Below, in pieces: positions 34,003-43,691 of a stretch of 64,000 nt of DNA. The stretch's first letter is position 1; the number at the start of each line of letters is the position of its first letter. Origin of the DNA: JAJRZL01 sp964557855 (GTDB lineage Bacteria; Zixibacteria; MSB-5A5; GN15; FEB-12); contig CAZLBP010000002.1 of assembly GCA_964557855.1 (NCBI GenBank), positions 162,195-226,194 on the forward strand, in the 5' to 3' direction. Under the pieces are notes generated by a model. It did not search any database, was not told the origin of the DNA, and was given only the letters and a program-made list of their open reading frames with translations. A program made the position numbers and the translations under genes.

Positions 34003-35445
34003 ATGCCTTTTGACATGATTGAAGCGTTGACGCTTATCGCACGCGAGAAAAACCTGGAGTTTGAATCCGTTCTGGAAACGCTCAAAACCAGTCTTCTGGC
34101 GGCCGCCAAGAAGAAGTATATCTTTACGGATAACCTGTCGTTTCGCTTTGATCGCAAAGCCAATGAACTGCTCATGATAGCTACCAAGCGGGTGGTCGAT
34201 CAGGTCGAAGACCCGAACGTGGAGATTACGCTGCCGGAAGCCAAGGATATGGATCCCGAAGCCGAAGTGGGTGACGAAATCGAAATCTACGTCGATTACG
34301 AGTCCGAGTTCGGACGCAACGCCATCGCGGCCGCCAAGCAAATACTGGTGCAAAAAGTCCGTGAAGCTGAACGGGATCGCATTTACGACGAGTACATCGA
34401 TAAGGTCAACACCCTCGTTTCCGGGGTGGTGCAGCAGATCGACAAAGGCAGTGTCATCGTGAATCTGGGACGGGGCGAAGGTATTCTCCCGATCAAGGAA
34501 CAGATTCCTCGCGAGAAGTTCCGCCAGGGCGACCGCATCCGCTGCTATATCCTGGACGTTCAGAAATCCATTCGCGGGCCCCAGATCATCCTCTCCCGTG
34601 CCAGCTCCGATTTCGTCCGCATGCTGTTCGCCCTCGAGGTGCCGGAAATCTACGAGCGCGTAATCGAGATCAAAGCCATCGCTCGCGAACCCGGCGAGAG
34701 AACTAAAGTCGCCGTTTATTCGTCCGATGATCGGATTGACCCGGTGGGCGCCTGCGTCGGAATTAAAGGTGTTCGCGTGCAGACCATCGTGCGCGAGCTT
34801 AACAACGAGCGCATCGATATCGTACCCTACTCCTCCAACTCGGAACTGTTCGTGACTCGGGCTCTGGCTCCGGCGAAAGTGGTCAATATCGATGTCGATT
34901 CGGTTGAGCAAAAGATGACCGTCGCGGTGGAAGATGAGCGACTTTCACTCGCGATCGGCAAGAACGGGCAAAACGCCAGGCTGGCCTCCAAGCTCACCGG
35001 CTGGAAAGTCAACATCATGTCCGAAACCGAATACACCGAGTCGAAACACCGAGAGGCCGAACTCCTGGTTCCTGTGGGACAACTGGAAGGCGTCGGGCCG
35101 AAACTACAGGAACGACTGGCCGATGCGGATATCGGTTCCGTTCAGCGGCTGGCCCAGGCCCCGATCGAGATGTTGCTCAAGATTGAGGGGCTCGGCCAGA
35201 GGAGCGCCGAGGCGCTCATTGAGCGTGCCAGGACCTACGCCGCGAAGCTCGAGAGAGACTATGAAAAACGGAAGGAACAGGAGCGCAAGGCTGCCAAGGA
35301 TGAACCGACCAAAGATGAAAAGCGCAAAGGCGCAGATATGTTTGAAGATGATGAGGATTTCGTGACCGAAGTCGACGATGTTCCGGAAGCGACTGCTCCC
35401 GATTTCGAAGGAATAGAAGAAGAAACCGAGGAGGAAACTCAATAG
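34003..35445 (+). CDS. nusA: Transcription termination/antitermination factor NusA
   Basis: NusA binds RNA polymerase and controls pausing, termination and antitermination. Visible in order are the N-terminal polymerase-binding domain (about residues 1-125), the S1 domain (about 130-200, 'SGVVQQIDKGSVIVNLGRGE'), and the tandem KH domains (about 205-345). A helix-hairpin-helix region ('LEGVGPKLQERLADADIGSV', 'IEGLGQRSAEALI') and an acidic tail ending 'EETEEETQ' follow. Length, 480 aa. GGGAG precedes the ATG at 34003 by about 12 nt. ylxR, common between nusA and infB, is absent (a 66-bp gap only). Confidence 0.96.
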   Translation: MPFDMIEALTLIAREKNLEFESVLETLKTSLLAAAKKKYIFTDNLSFRFDRKANELLMIATKRVVDQVEDPNVEITLPEAKDMDPEAEVGDEIEIYVDYESEFGRNAIAAAKQILVQKVREAERDRIYDEYIDKVNTLVSGVVQQIDKGSVIVNLGRGEGILPIKEQIPREKFRQGDRIRCYILDVQKSIRGPQIILSRASSDFVRMLFALEVPEIYERVIEIKAIAREPGERTKVAVYSSDDRIDPVGACVGIKGVRVQTIVRELNNERIDIVPYSSNSELFVTRALAPAKVVNIDVDSVEQKMTVAVEDERLSLAIGKNGQNARLASKLTGWKVNIMSETEYTESKHREAELLVPVGQLEGVGPKLQERLADADIGSVQRLAQAPIEMLLKIEGLGQRSAEALIERARTYAAKLERDYEKRKEQERKAAKDEPTKDEKRKGADMFEDDEDFVTEVDDVPEATAPDFEGIEEETEEETQ

Positions 35446-35511
35446 GATGTCGTGTGAATGTTGGAGTGTGACACCGAAGTAATGGCTTCGGGGAGGTGGT
35501 AAGTATATATT

Positions 35512-37737
35512 ATGGCCGACGAGAAGAAACGCATCTACGAACTGGCAAAGGAATTCAAGATTTCCTCCAATGCCATGCTCAAGGTCCTGAAAGACCTGGG
35601 ATTCAAGCCGAAATCGCATATGTCGGTGGCTAACACCGCCATGATCCAGGCTGTCAGGGACAAATTCGCTGAAGAAAAAAAAGAAGCCAAGAAAGAAATG
35701 GAGCAGCGAGAGCAGGCCAAGCAGACCGGCGGCCGGAGCGGTGTGCAAATTGGCGGCATAAAGGTCGATAATTCCAAATCTTCCGTCGCCGGCTTAATGC
35801 GCAAGATCGAGAAAAAGCAGAAACGCAAGGACCGACGGAAGCGCAAAAATCGACACTCAGTCGACAAAGACGCCGTCGCCAAGAGTTTCAAAGCCACCAT
35901 GGCCAATATGCAGACCTCGAAGAGCAAACGTCGCTATCGTCGTTCCGACGCCGCCGAAGAGACCGCAACCACCTCCGACAACGTCCTTGAGGTCACGGAG
36001 TTCATGTCCGTCGCCGAGCTGGCCAAACAAATGGACCGTAAACCGGCTGAATTGATAGCCAAACTGTTCGAAATGGGAATGATGGCCACGATCAATCAGC
36101 GGCTGGACCTGGATACTATCGAGATGCTGGCCGGCGAATTCGACTTTGAAGTCCAGCAGATGGCTGAAGTAGGCGATGCGGCCAGAGAGGAAGAAGAGGA
36201 AGAACACCTCGAGACGCGGGCGCCCGTCGTCACCGTCATGGGACATGTGGATCACGGTAAAACGTCTCTCCTGGATTACATCCGGAAAACCAACGTCGTG
36301 GCCGGTGAGGCCGGCGCGATTACCCAGCACATCGGCGCCTATGAAGTGGAACAGGAAGGCGGCCGCATGACCTTCCTCGATACGCCGGGACACGAGGCCT
36401 TTACCGCCATGCGAGCTCGCGGTACCCAAATTACGGATATAATCGTCCTGGTTGTTGCGGCTGATGACGGTGTCCAGCCCCAGACCATCGAGGCCATCGA
36501 CCATGCGCGCGCGGCGCATGTACCTATCATCGTGGCGATCAACAAAATCGACAAGCCCACCGCCAATCCGGACCAGGTCCGGAACCAGTTGGCCAAACAC
36601 AACCTCCTTCCCGAAGAATGGGGCGGCAAGACTATTATGGTGGAGATGTCTGCCAAGACCGGGCAAGGGATCGACAAGCTCTACGAAATGGTGCTCCTGC
36701 AGTCGGAAATGATGGATCTCAAAGCCGACCCCAGCATTCGCGGCCAGGGCGTCATTGTCGATTCGAGACTGGAAAGGGGCCGCGGACCGGTGGTGACGGT
36801 GCTTATTCAGAAAGGTACCTGCTCGGTCGGCGATTCGGTGGTGGCCGGCACGCATTTCGGACACATCCGCACCATGACCGACGAGCGCGATCAGAATCTG
36901 GATGAAGTAGGACCCTCGCGCCCGGCTCAGATTACCGGTCTAAACGGCGTCCCCGAGGCCGGCGACAGTTTCATGGTAGTCGGCAGTTTCCAGGAAGCCA
37001 AGGAAATCTCGGTTAAACGCACACAAGTCAAACGGGAACACGAGTCCCGCCGGACACACGGCCATGTCACGCTGGACAAGATTTTCGACCGCATCAAAGA
37101 GGGTCAGGTGAAAGAACTCCGGCTGATCATCAAGGCCGACGTTGTCGGCTCGGTCGAAGCCCTGACAGATATTCTGGGCAAAATAGCCACCGAAGAAGTC
37201 AAGACGAATATCCTGCATAAGGGTGCCGGCGCCATTACGGAGTCGGATGTCTTGCTCGCCGCCGCATCGGACGCCATCATTATCGGCTTTCAGGTGGCCC
37301 CGGACTCCCGGGCGCGCGAGGTGGCCAAACAGGAGAAAGTCGACATTCGTCAGTACAACGTCATCTACGAGGCCGAACGCGACGTGAAACAGGCGTTGGA
37401 AGGAATGTTGTCGCCCACCATGCGAGAACAGTTCGTCGGGCTGGCTGAGGTGCGCAATACGTTCAAAGTGCCCCGGGTTGGAACGGTGGCCGGCTGTTAC
37501 GTCAAAGAAGGCCGTGTCTCCCGAAAGGACATCGTCAGGCTGGTCAGAGATGGTAAAATCATCTATACGGGCCGCCTCAGTTCGTTGAAACGGTTTAAGG
37601 ACGACGTCCGGGAAGTCAGGGAAGGGTTCGAGTGCGGCATCGGACTTGAAAACTATGACGATGTAAAAGTCGGCGACACGCTCGAACTGATCGAAATGGT
37701 GGAGGAAGCTCGGACATTGGATACGGTGGAGAAATGA
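35512..37737 (+). CDS. infB: Translation initiation factor IF-2
   Basis: IF-2 is the GTPase that brings initiator tRNA to the 30S subunit. An IF2_N domain occupies about residues 1-55 and a lysine-rich linker about 55-155. A second IF2_N-like region follows ('MSVAELAKQMDRKPAELIAK'). The G domain has GHVDHGKT from residue 244, 'DTPGHEAF' and 'NKIDK'. Domains II-IV end near 'ENYDDVKVGDTLELIE'. GGGGAGGTGG is about 13 nt upstream of the ATG. At 741 aa it is shorter than the E. coli alpha form, as in many bacteria with compact linkers. Confidence 0.97.
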   Translation: MADEKKRIYELAKEFKISSNAMLKVLKDLGFKPKSHMSVANTAMIQAVRDKFAEEKKEAKKEMEQREQAKQTGGRSGVQIGGIKVDNSKSSVAGLMRKIEKKQKRKDRRKRKNRHSVDKDAVAKSFKATMANMQTSKSKRRYRRSDAAEETATTSDNVLEVTEFMSVAELAKQMDRKPAELIAKLFEMGMMATINQRLDLDTIEMLAGEFDFEVQQMAEVGDAAREEEEEEHLETRAPVVTVMGHVDHGKTSLLDYIRKTNVVAGEAGAITQHIGAYEVEQEGGRMTFLDTPGHEAFTAMRARGTQITDIIVLVVAADDGVQPQTIEAIDHARAAHVPIIVAINKIDKPTANPDQVRNQLAKHNLLPEEWGGKTIMVEMSAKTGQGIDKLYEMVLLQSEMMDLKADPSIRGQGVIVDSRLERGRGPVVTVLIQKGTCSVGDSVVAGTHFGHIRTMTDERDQNLDEVGPSRPAQITGLNGVPEAGDSFMVVGSFQEAKEISVKRTQVKREHESRRTHGHVTLDKIFDRIKEGQVKELRLIIKADVVGSVEALTDILGKIATEEVKTNILHKGAGAITESDVLLAAASDAIIIGFQVAPDSRAREVAKQEKVDIRQYNVIYEAERDVKQALEGMLSPTMREQFVGLAEVRNTFKVPRVGTVAGCYVKEGRVSRKDIVRLVRDGKIIYTGRLSSLKRFKDDVREVREGFECGIGLENYDDVKVGDTLELIEMVEEARTLDTVEK

Positions 37738-38022
37738 TTGTTGGTTACCGTCTGTGTGAGACTTCGGCTGGACCTGCCCGGTGTAAACTCGCTGAAAGAG
37801 AAGCGACGCATTATAAAATCGTTGATGGCGAAAGTACGTCACTCGTTTAATGTTTCGATCGCTGAAGTGGACGAGAACGATGCTTTGCGAACGGCCGCCC
37901 TGGGAGCCGCCGTCGTAGCCAACCGAAGCGGTTATGCCTATCAGGTCATGGCCAAGATGGTCAGCAAGATAGAGCAGTCGCCCGACGTTATTTTGATGGA
38001 ATACCATACGGAGATCTACTGA
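37738..38022 (+). CDS. ylxP: DUF503 family protein (YlxP-like)
   Basis: The 94-residue protein fits the DUF503/YlxP family, small alpha-beta proteins that recur between infB and rbfA. Family features are 'VNSLKEKRRIIKSLMAKVR', 'NVSIAEVDENDALRTAALGA' and 'MVSKIEQSPDVILMEYHTEI'. There is no ATG: the first possible start is the TTG at 37738, right after the infB stop, so translation is probably coupled. The biochemical role of the family is not settled. Confidence 0.85.
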   Translation: MLVTVCVRLRLDLPGVNSLKEKRRIIKSLMAKVRHSFNVSIAEVDENDALRTAALGAAVVANRSGYAYQVMAKMVSKIEQSPDVILMEYHTEIY

Positions 38023-38025
38023 ACC

Positions 38026-38382
38026 ATGAAACAGTACCGACGCTCAACACGATTGGCGGAACAGATGTTGCGTGATATCTCCCAGCTCATGGAAGTGGAG
38101 CTGGCCGAGTCTCTGGCCGGCATGGTTACGTTCACGCGCGTGCGAGTGACCGAGGACCTGCGTTATGCCACCGTCTATTATTCCGTCCTGGGCGAGGAGC
38201 AGGATCGGCGCCAGGCAGCCGACTATTTCGAGCGGGAACACCGCCGAATCCGCAAGCGCGTCGGGGCCAACCTCCGAATCCGACATATCCCCGAGCTCCG
38301 TTTTAAGTTTGATCCCTCGATCGAGGAAGGTATTCGAATTGAGCAGTTGCTGAATGAAATCAAAGATGATACAGAGAGCTGA
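38026..38382 (+). CDS. rbfA: Ribosome-binding factor A
   Basis: RbfA is a KH-type cold-shock factor for maturation of the 30S subunit. The 118-aa product has the expected 'RLAEQMLRDISQLMEVELAE', 'VTFTRVRVTEDLRYATVYYS' and 'IRHIPELRFKFDPSIEEGIR' stretches. It begins 3 bp after ylxP. Its last 29 bp overlap the following DHH gene in another frame, which suggests translational coupling. Confidence 0.95.
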   Translation: MKQYRRSTRLAEQMLRDISQLMEVELAESLAGMVTFTRVRVTEDLRYATVYYSVLGEEQDRRQAADYFEREHRRIRKRVGANLRIRHIPELRFKFDPSIEEGIRIEQLLNEIKDDTES

Positions 38383-39373
38383 AACCGCGACATCAAGGAC
38401 TAACGTACCGGCACGGGACATACGCTCGGCCATAGACGGCAGTTCGCACCTCCTCGTGGCCTCGCATGTCGATCCCGACGGTGATGCTATCGGCACGCAG
38501 TTGGCCTTTGCGGCTCATCTCAGACAGCTTGATAAACAGGTATGGACCGTGCGAGAGACCGACATACCCGCCAAGTATCGCTTCCTCCCCGATGTCGAGA
38601 CCATTCGACACGTCGATTCCCTGCCGCCCGATTTGAGCGTCGATACGGTCGTGATTCTCGAATGTCCCAACCGTTCTCGCATCGGGCAGGCCGCTCGATA
38701 CCTTGACGCCGCATCGACCGTCATTAACATCGATCATCATCGGGATTCCCGCGAGTTGGGCACGCTCAATTGGATTGACCCGGCTCGCTCGTCGGTGGGG
38801 GAAATGGTCTACGAGTACCTGGTAGCCTGCGAACACAGGGTGACGTCTCCCATGGCGACCCAACTCTATACGGCTATCATGACCGACACCGGTCGCTTCC
38901 GTTTCAATTCCACGTCCCCCCGAACCATGGAGATCGCCGGTGAACTGATCGCTCTCGGCGCCGATCCGAAAGAGATCTGTGACCAGGTCTATTATAATCT
39001 GGATCCGTCCACGATGCGTCTCACCGCTCTGGTACTCAACACCATCGAGTTCCATAACAACGGTTCAGTCTGCCTGCTCACACTCACCAAAGACATGCTG
39101 GAACGGGCGCAGGCCGATCCGGCCGAGTCCGACGGGCTCGTGGATTTTTCGTTGTTTACTCGCGGTGTCAAGGTGGGGGCGCTCCTGAAAGAACGTGACA
39201 GCGAGTCCACTCGAGTTTCGTTTCGATCTCGTGACGGTGTCAACGTGGCCGAACTGGCATCGCGTTTCGGGGGCGGCGGACATTTCAATGCCGCCGGATG
39301 CACGGTTCCCATGGGCTTGCAGCAGGCTAAACGGGCCCTGCTGGATATGATAACCGAGGTGCAGGATGAATAG
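38354..39373 (+). CDS. DHH/DHHA1 phosphoesterase (NrnA-like: nanoRNase/pAp phosphatase)
   Basis: Family members degrade short oligoribonucleotides and may dephosphorylate pAp. The metal-binding motif 'HVDPDGDAIG' (about residues 38-47), the 'NIDHHRDS' motif (DHH) and the DHHA1 'FGGGGHFNAAGC' region near the C-terminus are intact. Start choice is uncertain: ATG 38354 (29 bp inside rbfA) or ATG 38366 in the same frame. Location between rbfA and truB is the usual place for this gene. Length, about 339 aa. Confidence 0.9.
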   Translation: MKSKMIQRAETATSRTNVPARDIRSAIDGSSHLLVASHVDPDGDAIGTQLAFAAHLRQLDKQVWTVRETDIPAKYRFLPDVETIRHVDSLPPDLSVDTVVILECPNRSRIGQAARYLDAASTVINIDHHRDSRELGTLNWIDPARSSVGEMVYEYLVACEHRVTSPMATQLYTAIMTDTGRFRFNSTSPRTMEIAGELIALGADPKEICDQVYYNLDPSTMRLTALVLNTIEFHNNGSVCLLTLTKDMLERAQADPAESDGLVDFSLFTRGVKVGALLKERDSESTRVSFRSRDGVNVAELASRFGGGGHFNAAGCTVPMGLQQAKRALLDMITEVQDE

Positions 39374-40316
39374 AAATCGCAAATGGTATAACGGTGTATT
39401 GCTGTTCTACAAAACACCGGGATGTACGAGCCACGACGCTGTTATGTCCGTCAGGAGTATTATCAAGCAACGCCGCATCGGCCACGCCGGCACGTTGGAT
39501 CCGCTGGCCGAAGGTCTGTTGGTAGTATGTGTGGGCAAAGCCACCAAGATCGTGCGCTTCCTCGTCGGCTGTGACAAGAGGTATGAAGCTGAAATTTGTC
39601 TCGGTCAGACATCCCGCACATATGACGGCGAAGGTCTGTATCGTGACCAGATGCCGAAATCGGCCCCTGCTCTATCCGACTATGACATGACCGATCTCTT
39701 ATCCCGTTTTACGGGTACGTTTAAGCAGCAAGTTCCGGCTTATTCGGCCGTCCGCGTCAACGGAAAACGTCTCTATGACGCGGCCCGCAAAGGCGAAGAT
39801 ATCATACCGCCTGTACGCGAAGTAACCATAAAGGAACTGACCCTCTACGAGTACGAGAAGCCGTACCTCCGCGTCCACGTCACGTGCACTTCCGGGACCT
39901 ACATTCGCTCGTTGGCCCACGATATCGGCAAGAAACTCGGTTGCGGCGCGTACCTGTCACATCTCAGGCGAACGGCCGTCGGACATCTTAAGGTCGAAGA
40001 CAGCATGACCCTGTCCCAGGTCGAGGCTTACTATCAATCGGATGAGCTGGACGAAAAGCTGCTGCCATACGAGCACGTCCTGCCCTACAGCGCCATCAAG
40101 ATCTCGGACGACTTTCGGCCGTACGTCTTCTCGGGCAAGAGAGTAACGGGAAGAGACATTCTCGGGCTCGAGGGTGCGTTTACCGAGGGTGACCGGGTAC
40201 TGCTCAAAGACAGTCGGGGCAAGGTTCTGGCGATCGGTACGGCCGGGATCGCCTCCACAGAAGTGAAGGCAGATATCCCCGACGAACTGTTTAACTATAC
40301 GCGAGTGCTCAATTGA
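39366..40316 (+). CDS. truB: tRNA pseudouridine-55 synthase
   Basis: TruB makes pseudouridine 55 in the T loop of tRNAs. The signature 'GHAGTLDPLAEGLLVVCVG' carries the catalytic Asp of the TruB family. 'PAYSAVRVNGKRLYDAARKG' and 'TCTSGTYIRSLAHDIG' are the other conserved blocks. A C-terminal PUA-like domain is present. The ATG at 39366 overlaps the end of the DHH gene by 8 bp. Length, 316 aa. Confidence 0.96.
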   Translation: MNRNRKWYNGVLLFYKTPGCTSHDAVMSVRSIIKQRRIGHAGTLDPLAEGLLVVCVGKATKIVRFLVGCDKRYEAEICLGQTSRTYDGEGLYRDQMPKSAPALSDYDMTDLLSRFTGTFKQQVPAYSAVRVNGKRLYDAARKGEDIIPPVREVTIKELTLYEYEKPYLRVHVTCTSGTYIRSLAHDIGKKLGCGAYLSHLRRTAVGHLKVEDSMTLSQVEAYYQSDELDEKLLPYEHVLPYSAIKISDDFRPYVFSGKRVTGRDILGLEGAFTEGDRVLLKDSRGKVLAIGTAGIASTEVKADIPDELFNYTRVLN

Positions 40317-41311
40317 CAACGACGTTTATTCGAGGACTTCACAATTACAGCGGGCCCGGTGACCGACCCGTTATCGCTACTATCGGCACGTTTGACGGGA
40401 TCCATCTCGGTCATCAGGCGATATTCCAGCGCGTGCGGCAGCAGAGTCTGAAACAAGAAGCCGAGGCCGTTTTGATCACATTTCATCCGCATCCGCGCGT
40501 AGTGGTCTCTCCTGATCACGTGCCGTCGCTTCTGACTACCATCGAGGAAAAAGGTAAATTCATCCCCCGATTTTTCGACGGCAAAGTCCTCATTCTGGAG
40601 TTCAACGAGCAGCTCATGAACATGCCCGCGGAACATTTCGTCAAAGAGATTCTCGTCGACCGCATCAACATCAAGAAGCTCATTGTCGGCTATGACCACG
40701 CGATCGGCAAGAACCGCAGCGGCACCATTCCCACCTTGCAGGCGCTCGGGAATGAGTTCGGTTTCAAACTGGAAGTGGTGGAACCGGTCTTATATGGAAA
40801 TGAACCGGTCTCATCCTCGCGTATCCGCCGCGCTCTCGAGTCCAATGAGTACCGGGAAGCGCTGCAGATGCTGGGTCACGACTACGCCATCTATGGCACT
40901 GTCGAACGCGGCATCGGCCTGGGCAAGAAACTCGGCTATCCGACGGCCAACGTTATGTATAGTTCCCGCAAGTTGCTGCCGGCCGAAGGCGTCTATGCCT
41001 GCCGCGCGCATGTCAACGGCGACCATTGTCGCGGAATGATGTTCATCGGCCGCAACCATTTCAATCCGGAAGAGAAAATCTCGGTTGAAGCCAATCTCTT
41101 TCACTTCGACCGAGACATCTATGAAGAAGAAATAACCGTTTTCCCCACCCATTATATTCGCGAGAATCGTCGCTATGACTCGACTGACGACCTCGTGGCA
41201 CAGATAGAATTGGACAAACAACGTGTACTGCGAATATTCGAAAAGGAGCAGATGAATGGCCTTGACAAAAGAGAAGAAGGCTCAGATCATCAAAGACAAT
41301 CGTCTCCATGA
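40313..41311 (+). CDS. ribF: Bifunctional riboflavin kinase/FAD synthetase
   Basis: RibF turns riboflavin into FMN and then FAD. The N-terminal FAD synthetase half has 'ATIGTFDGIHLGHQAIF' (the HxGH nucleotidyltransferase motif) and 'VGYDHAIGKNRSGTIPTL'. The C-terminal kinase half (about residues 190-310) has 'RGIGLGKKLGYPTANV'. The start must be the TTG at 40313, because no ATG precedes the conserved region. Its C-terminal coding overlaps rpsO by 56 bp. Length, 332 aa. Confidence 0.93.
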   Translation: MTTTFIRGLHNYSGPGDRPVIATIGTFDGIHLGHQAIFQRVRQQSLKQEAEAVLITFHPHPRVVVSPDHVPSLLTTIEEKGKFIPRFFDGKVLILEFNEQLMNMPAEHFVKEILVDRINIKKLIVGYDHAIGKNRSGTIPTLQALGNEFGFKLEVVEPVLYGNEPVSSSRIRRALESNEYREALQMLGHDYAIYGTVERGIGLGKKLGYPTANVMYSSRKLLPAEGVYACRAHVNGDHCRGMMFIGRNHFNPEEKISVEANLFHFDRDIYEEEITVFPTHYIRENRRYDSTDDLVAQIELDKQRVLRIFEKEQMNGLDKREEGSDHQRQSSP

Positions 41312-41525
41312 GATCGACACCGGTTCCCCGGAGGTCCAGGTCTCGCTGTTGACTGAGCGCATCACCTATTTAACGGAACACATGAAACAACACAAGAAAG
41401 ACTTTCACACGCGACTGGGTCTACTGAAGCTGGTCGGGCAGAGACGACGCCTGCTCGACTATTTGAAACGGTCGGATCTCGAAAGTTACCGCCAGTTGAT
41501 AACTCAACTGGGACTGCGTCGATAA
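41256..41525 (+). CDS. rpsO: Small ribosomal subunit protein uS15
   Basis: The 89-residue protein matches S15, including 'IDTGSPEVQVSLLTERI', 'HKKDFHTRLGLLKLVGQRR' and 'LLDYLKRSDLESY'. The start ATG at 41256 lies inside ribF (56 bp overlap), with GGAGCAG upstream (41247-41253). In E. coli S15 regulates its own translation and sits upstream of pnp. The same rpsO-pnp pair occurs here, 18 bp apart. Confidence 0.97.
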   Translation: MALTKEKKAQIIKDNRLHEIDTGSPEVQVSLLTERITYLTEHMKQHKKDFHTRLGLLKLVGQRRRLLDYLKRSDLESYRQLITQLGLRR

Positions 41526-41543
41526 ACCGAACAGGAAACGTAT

Positions 41544-43688
41544 ATGTCACACAGAGTAGAATTTGAATTCGGCGGTCGACCTATGATAATCGAGTCCGGT
41601 CGCCTGGCCAAACAGGCCAACGGGGCGGTAACGGTTCGCCATGGCGATTCCATGGTTCTGTCAACCGTCTGCGGCATGCCCGAACCGAAAGAGGGCTTCG
41701 ATTTCTTCCCCCTGACCGTCGAATACCGCGAAAAATCATACGCGGCAGGCAAAATCCCGGGCGGCTTCTTTAAACGGGAGGGACGACCCTCTGAAAAAGA
41801 AATCCTCTCGGCCCGCATTATCGACCGGCCGATACGGCCGCTCTTTCCAAAGGAGTTCCGAGGCGAAACCCAGGTGGTAAATTTCGTCATCTCCCATGAC
41901 CAGGTTAACGACACCGACATGCTGGCCGTCACCGGAACCGGCGCTGCGCTGGCGCTTTCGGACGTCCCGTTCACCAAGACCATCGCCGGCGTCAGGGTCG
42001 GGCTTATCGACGGTCAACCGGTCGTTAATCCCACCATCGATCAAATCGATACCGCTGCGGCACATGTTGCCATGGCCGGTTCGGCCCAGGGCCTTACCAT
42101 GGTCGAAGGGTGCGGACGAGAGATATCCGAAGATCAGCTTATCGAACTGCTGCAGTTCGGGTACGACCACATCAAAATCCTGGTGGAGAAAATCGAAGAT
42201 CTCCGCAGCCAGTGCGGCAAGGGAACCATGGAATTCACACCGGTCACGGTTGACAGCGCCCTGGAAGCGAAAGTCAAGGAAATGGTCGGCGGTCGTCTCG
42301 ATGAATACAATCGCATTAAGGACAAGGATGAGCGCCGTAAACAGAAGAAGCAGCTGGCCGACGAGATTAAGGAAGCTCTCCAGGAAGAATTCCCCGATCA
42401 GGGACAAGCCATCGGTACCTTCATCCATGATCTGGATGCCGAAGGCATGCGCACCATGATTCTCAACGAAAACGTCCGTATAGACGGCCGCGGACCCGAT
42501 GACATCCGCGAGATCACCTGCGAAGTCGGCTTCCTGCCGCGTACGCACGGCTCAGCCGTTTTCACCCGCGGTCAAACACAGGCGTTGGTGGCCGTTACCC
42601 TGGGCACCAAGGTCGATGAACAGCGGCTTGATGAACTGGAAGGTGAATCCACCAAGAGCTACATGCTGCACTACAACTTCCCGCCCTTCTCGACCGGTGA
42701 AACCAAACCGATCCGCGGCACTAGCCGGCGTGAGATCGGCCATGGTGTACTGGCGGAACGCGCCCTCTTTCCGGTCATCCCGAGTGAAGAAGGCTTCCCG
42801 TACACCATTCGCATCGTCTCCGATATTATGGAATCCAACGGCTCCTCCTCAATGGCCACCGTCTGTGGCGGGTCGCTGGCCATGATGGATGCCGGCGTGC
42901 CGATCAAGTCCGCCGTGGCCGGGATCGCGATGGGTCTGATCAAACAGGACGAACAAGTCGTCATCCTGACCGACATCCTGGGCGATGAAGATCATTTCGG
43001 CGACATGGACTTCAAAGTAGCCGGCTCGAGCGAAGGCATCACGGCCATCCAGATGGATATCAAGATCGATGGGCTGGACATCGAAATCATGCGTGAAGCG
43101 CTGAATAAAGCGCGTGCGGCGCGCCTCAAGATTCTCGACAGTATGAACGCCACCATATCCAAACACCGCGATCAACTCTCGGAATACGCTCCCAGAATCA
43201 TCACCTTGAAGATCAATCCGAGCAAGATAGGCGATGTGATCGGCCCCGGCGGCAAGATCATACGCGCCATTGTCGAAGAAACCGGCGCCAAGATCGATAT
43301 CGACGATGACGGCACGGTTTTGATCGCGTCGGTTGACGCTGAAGCCGGACGGGCGGCTATGGCCCGAATCGAGGAGATCACCCAGGAAGCGGAAGTCGGC
43401 AAAGTCTACAAGGGTATTGTCAGGCGCATCACCGGCTTCGGAGCGTTCGTGGAGATCTTCCCCGGAACGGACGGCTTAATCCATATTTCGGAAATGGACA
43501 CCCGTCGAATCGAGCGCGTCGAAGACGTCATGAACCTGGGTGACACGGTCGAAGTCAAGTGCATCAGCGTGGACTCGGAAGGGAAAATTCGTTTGTCCCG
43601 CAAGGCGCTGCTCGTCGGCCAGGATTCGAACGGCGGCCGACGTTCGCGCAGCGATCGGCCGGCGAGACCCGTCAAACCGAGAGACTAG
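41544..43688 (+). CDS. pnp: Polyribonucleotide nucleotidyltransferase (PNPase)
   Basis: PNPase is a phosphorolytic 3'-5' exoribonuclease. It has two RNase PH-like halves (about residues 10-230 and 310-545) joined by an alpha-helical domain. A KH domain follows ('KIGDVIGPGGKIIRAIVEE', about 560-590) and an S1 domain (about 615-690). Length, 714 aa, is normal. It ends with a short basic tail ('RRSRSDRPARPVKPRD'). It is 18 bp after rpsO and 3 bp before the M16 gene. Confidence 0.97.
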   Translation: MSHRVEFEFGGRPMIIESGRLAKQANGAVTVRHGDSMVLSTVCGMPEPKEGFDFFPLTVEYREKSYAAGKIPGGFFKREGRPSEKEILSARIIDRPIRPLFPKEFRGETQVVNFVISHDQVNDTDMLAVTGTGAALALSDVPFTKTIAGVRVGLIDGQPVVNPTIDQIDTAAAHVAMAGSAQGLTMVEGCGREISEDQLIELLQFGYDHIKILVEKIEDLRSQCGKGTMEFTPVTVDSALEAKVKEMVGGRLDEYNRIKDKDERRKQKKQLADEIKEALQEEFPDQGQAIGTFIHDLDAEGMRTMILNENVRIDGRGPDDIREITCEVGFLPRTHGSAVFTRGQTQALVAVTLGTKVDEQRLDELEGESTKSYMLHYNFPPFSTGETKPIRGTSRREIGHGVLAERALFPVIPSEEGFPYTIRIVSDIMESNGSSSMATVCGGSLAMMDAGVPIKSAVAGIAMGLIKQDEQVVILTDILGDEDHFGDMDFKVAGSSEGITAIQMDIKIDGLDIEIMREALNKARAARLKILDSMNATISKHRDQLSEYAPRIITLKINPSKIGDVIGPGGKIIRAIVEETGAKIDIDDDGTVLIASVDAEAGRAAMARIEEITQEAEVGKVYKGIVRRITGFGAFVEIFPGTDGLIHISEMDTRRIERVEDVMNLGDTVEVKCISVDSEGKIRLSRKALLVGQDSNGGRRSRSDRPARPVKPRD

Positions 43689-43691
43689 CCG

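Noticed and set aside
33895..34911. 338-codon minus-strand frame across nusA, with similar long antisense frames opposite infB and pnp
   Set aside because: These mirror the third-position GC bias of the real genes and have no ribosome binding site.
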